A stretch of 13,721 nucleotides of DNA from Proteiniphilum sp. UBA4977 (GTDB lineage: Bacteria; Bacteroidota; Bacteroidia; Bacteroidales; Dysgonomonadaceae). This document shows, piece by piece, positions 12,796-13,721 of the stretch (positions within the stretch are counted from its first letter, which is position 1; each line of letters opens with the position of its first letter). Made by a program: the position numbers and the translations under genes. The DNA lies in the NCBI GenBank assembly GCA_002398565.1, contig DGZP01000088.1:1-13721 (forward strand), read 5' to 3'. The notes below the pieces were generated by a model, which searched no databases, was not told the DNA's origin, and was given only the letters and a program-made list of their open reading frames with translations.

Positions 12796-13721
12796 ATGAA
12801 CAAAAGAATATGGCTCTCTCTCGCCCATATGGGCGGGCAGGAGCAACGGTTTATACAGGAGGCATTCGACACCAACTGGGTGGTGCCCCTGGGACCCAAT
12901 GTGGATGGTTTTGAGAAGGATCTGGAAAGTTATCTGGGCGAAAACAGACATATCGTGGCGCTGAGTGCGGGCACTGCGGCAATTCACCTTGCGCTGATAC
13001 AGCTTGGGGTGGGACCCGGTGATGAGGTGATCTGCCAGAGCTTCACCTTTAGCGCGAGTGCGAACCCCATAAAATATCTTGGTGCGGAACCGGTATTTGT
13101 GGACAGCGAGCCGGAGACCTGGAACATGTCGCCGGAACTATTGCGGATAGCAATTAAAGACCGCATTGCCAAAACAGGGAAGAAGCCCAAAGCGATCATC
13201 CCCGTGCATCTCTATGGAATGCCTGCGAAGATGGACGAGATCATGGCGATTGCCGGCGAGTACGAAATTCCTGTTTTGGAGGATGCTGCCGAAGCACTCG
13301 GTGCGGAATACAAGGGACAGAAATGCGGTACCTTCGGAGAGTTTGCCTGTCTCTCATTCAATGGTAACAAGATGATTACCACTTCGGGCGGGGGTGCACT
13401 GGTTTGCTCCACTAAAGAGGAGGCTGATTTCACCAAACACTTGGCTACGCAAGCGAGGGACAATGCGCCGCACTATCAGCACTCGAAGGTGGGATATAAC
13501 TATCGCCTGAGTAATATCTGCGCGGGCATCGGCCGGGGCCAGATGTTGGTGCTCCAGGAGCATGTGGAGGCCCGCCGGAACATCAACCTGAAATACCGAC
13601 AGTTGTTAAAGGGTACCAGTGGTGTATCGTTCCAAAGCAATCCTTCATCGGACTTCCATTCGAACATGTGGCTTACCTGTATCGTGGTGAATCCTGCCGA
13701 AGCGGGCTTTACACGGGAGGA
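12796..13721 (+). CDS. DegT/DnrJ/EryC1/StrS aminotransferase, PglE-like (3' truncated by window)
   Basis: The frame runs from the ATG at 12796 to the window edge without a stop, giving 308 codons plus two bases; complete family members have about 380-400 residues. It begins MNKRIWLSLAHMGGQEQRF and has the PLP-site features of the family: ALSAGTAAIHLAL, HLYGMPAKMDEI, LEDAAEALGAEYKG with Asp163, SFNGNKMITTSGGGAL with Lys192 forming the Schiff base, and the GYNYRLSN segment. The 29-residue Asp-to-Lys spacing equals that in Campylobacter PglE (as I recall, Asp155 and Lys184). It would transfer an amino group from glutamate to the 4-keto group of a UDP-4-keto-6-deoxy-GlcNAc-type sugar, whose product the PglD-like enzyme acetylates. 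The dehydratase making the keto sugar (PglF-like) is not in the window. Base use returns to the GC-richer type of wecC and the GT4 gene. Confidence 0.9.
   Translation, partial: MNKRIWLSLAHMGGQEQRFIQEAFDTNWVVPLGPNVDGFEKDLESYLGENRHIVALSAGTAAIHLALIQLGVGPGDEVICQSFTFSASANPIKYLGAEPVFVDSEPETWNMSPELLRIAIKDRIAKTGKKPKAIIPVHLYGMPAKMDEIMAIAGEYEIPVLEDAAEALGAEYKGQKCGTFGEFACLSFNGNKMITTSGGGALVCSTKEEADFTKHLATQARDNAPHYQHSKVGYNYRLSNICAGIGRGQMLVLQEHVEARRNINLKYRQLLKGTSGVSFQSNPSSDFHSNMWLTCIVVNPAEAGFTRE

Noticed and set aside
1..13721. Search for CRISPR arrays, tRNA or rRNA genes, IS elements and integrases.
   Set aside because: No spaced direct repeats, clover-leaf sequences, transposase or recombinase motifs were found by eye.

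Overview
The window looks like part of a cell-surface polysaccharide (capsule, exopolysaccharide or O-antigen type) biosynthesis locus of a member of the Bacteroidales. The pointers are the gene set (WecC/WecB-type nucleotide-sugar genes, a heparinase II/III-like protein, a WbuB-like glycosyltransferase, a small phosphoglycosyltransferase with PglD- and PglE-like partners), the near absence of Shine-Dalgarno sequences, and promoter-like TAnnTTTG boxes of the Bacteroidetes type. Genus cannot be fixed by eye. Every gene found is on the + strand.

Layout: (1) 1-435, 3' end of a Gfo/Idh/MocA-type oxidoreductase. (2) 461-1666 wecC and 1795-3006 wecB, which make UDP-ManNAcA from UDP-GlcNAc. (3) 3122-5065, an AAA ATPase plus RloB pair (RloAB/AbiL type, putative phage defence) with its own promoter-like box. 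(4) 5066-6949 heparinase II/III-like protein and 6946-8163 GT4 glycosyltransferase, overlapping by 4 bases. (5) 8265-10724, an A/T-rich accessory island: a zinc-ribbon protein, a membrane-anchored protein, a frameshifted and truncated DUF2971 remnant, then a DNA-binding-type protein overlapping a Doc/Fic toxin. (6) 10752-11366 PglC-like phosphoglycosyltransferase and 11380-11970 PglD-like acetyltransferase. (7) 12015-12677, a winged-helix/nucleotidyltransferase protein. (8) 12796 to the window end, the first 308 codons of a PglE-like PLP aminotransferase.

Working together: WecB and WecC supply UDP-ManNAcA. The aminotransferase and acetyltransferase probably supply a bacillosamine-like amino sugar, needing a 4,6-dehydratase that is not in the window. 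The PglC-like enzyme would load the first sugar phosphate onto undecaprenyl phosphate, and the GT4 enzyme extends the chain. The heparinase-like protein has no visible signal peptide and its role is unclear.

The most striking feature is that this co-directional sugar operon is broken three times by genes with no sugar role: an Abi-like pair, a TA-containing island with a decayed gene, and a nucleotidyltransferase. These inserts are visibly richer in A and T than wecC, wecB, the heparinase, the GT4 or the aminotransferase gene. No tRNA, rRNA, CRISPR array, transposase or integrase gene was seen, and no stretch over 300 bases lacks a gene.
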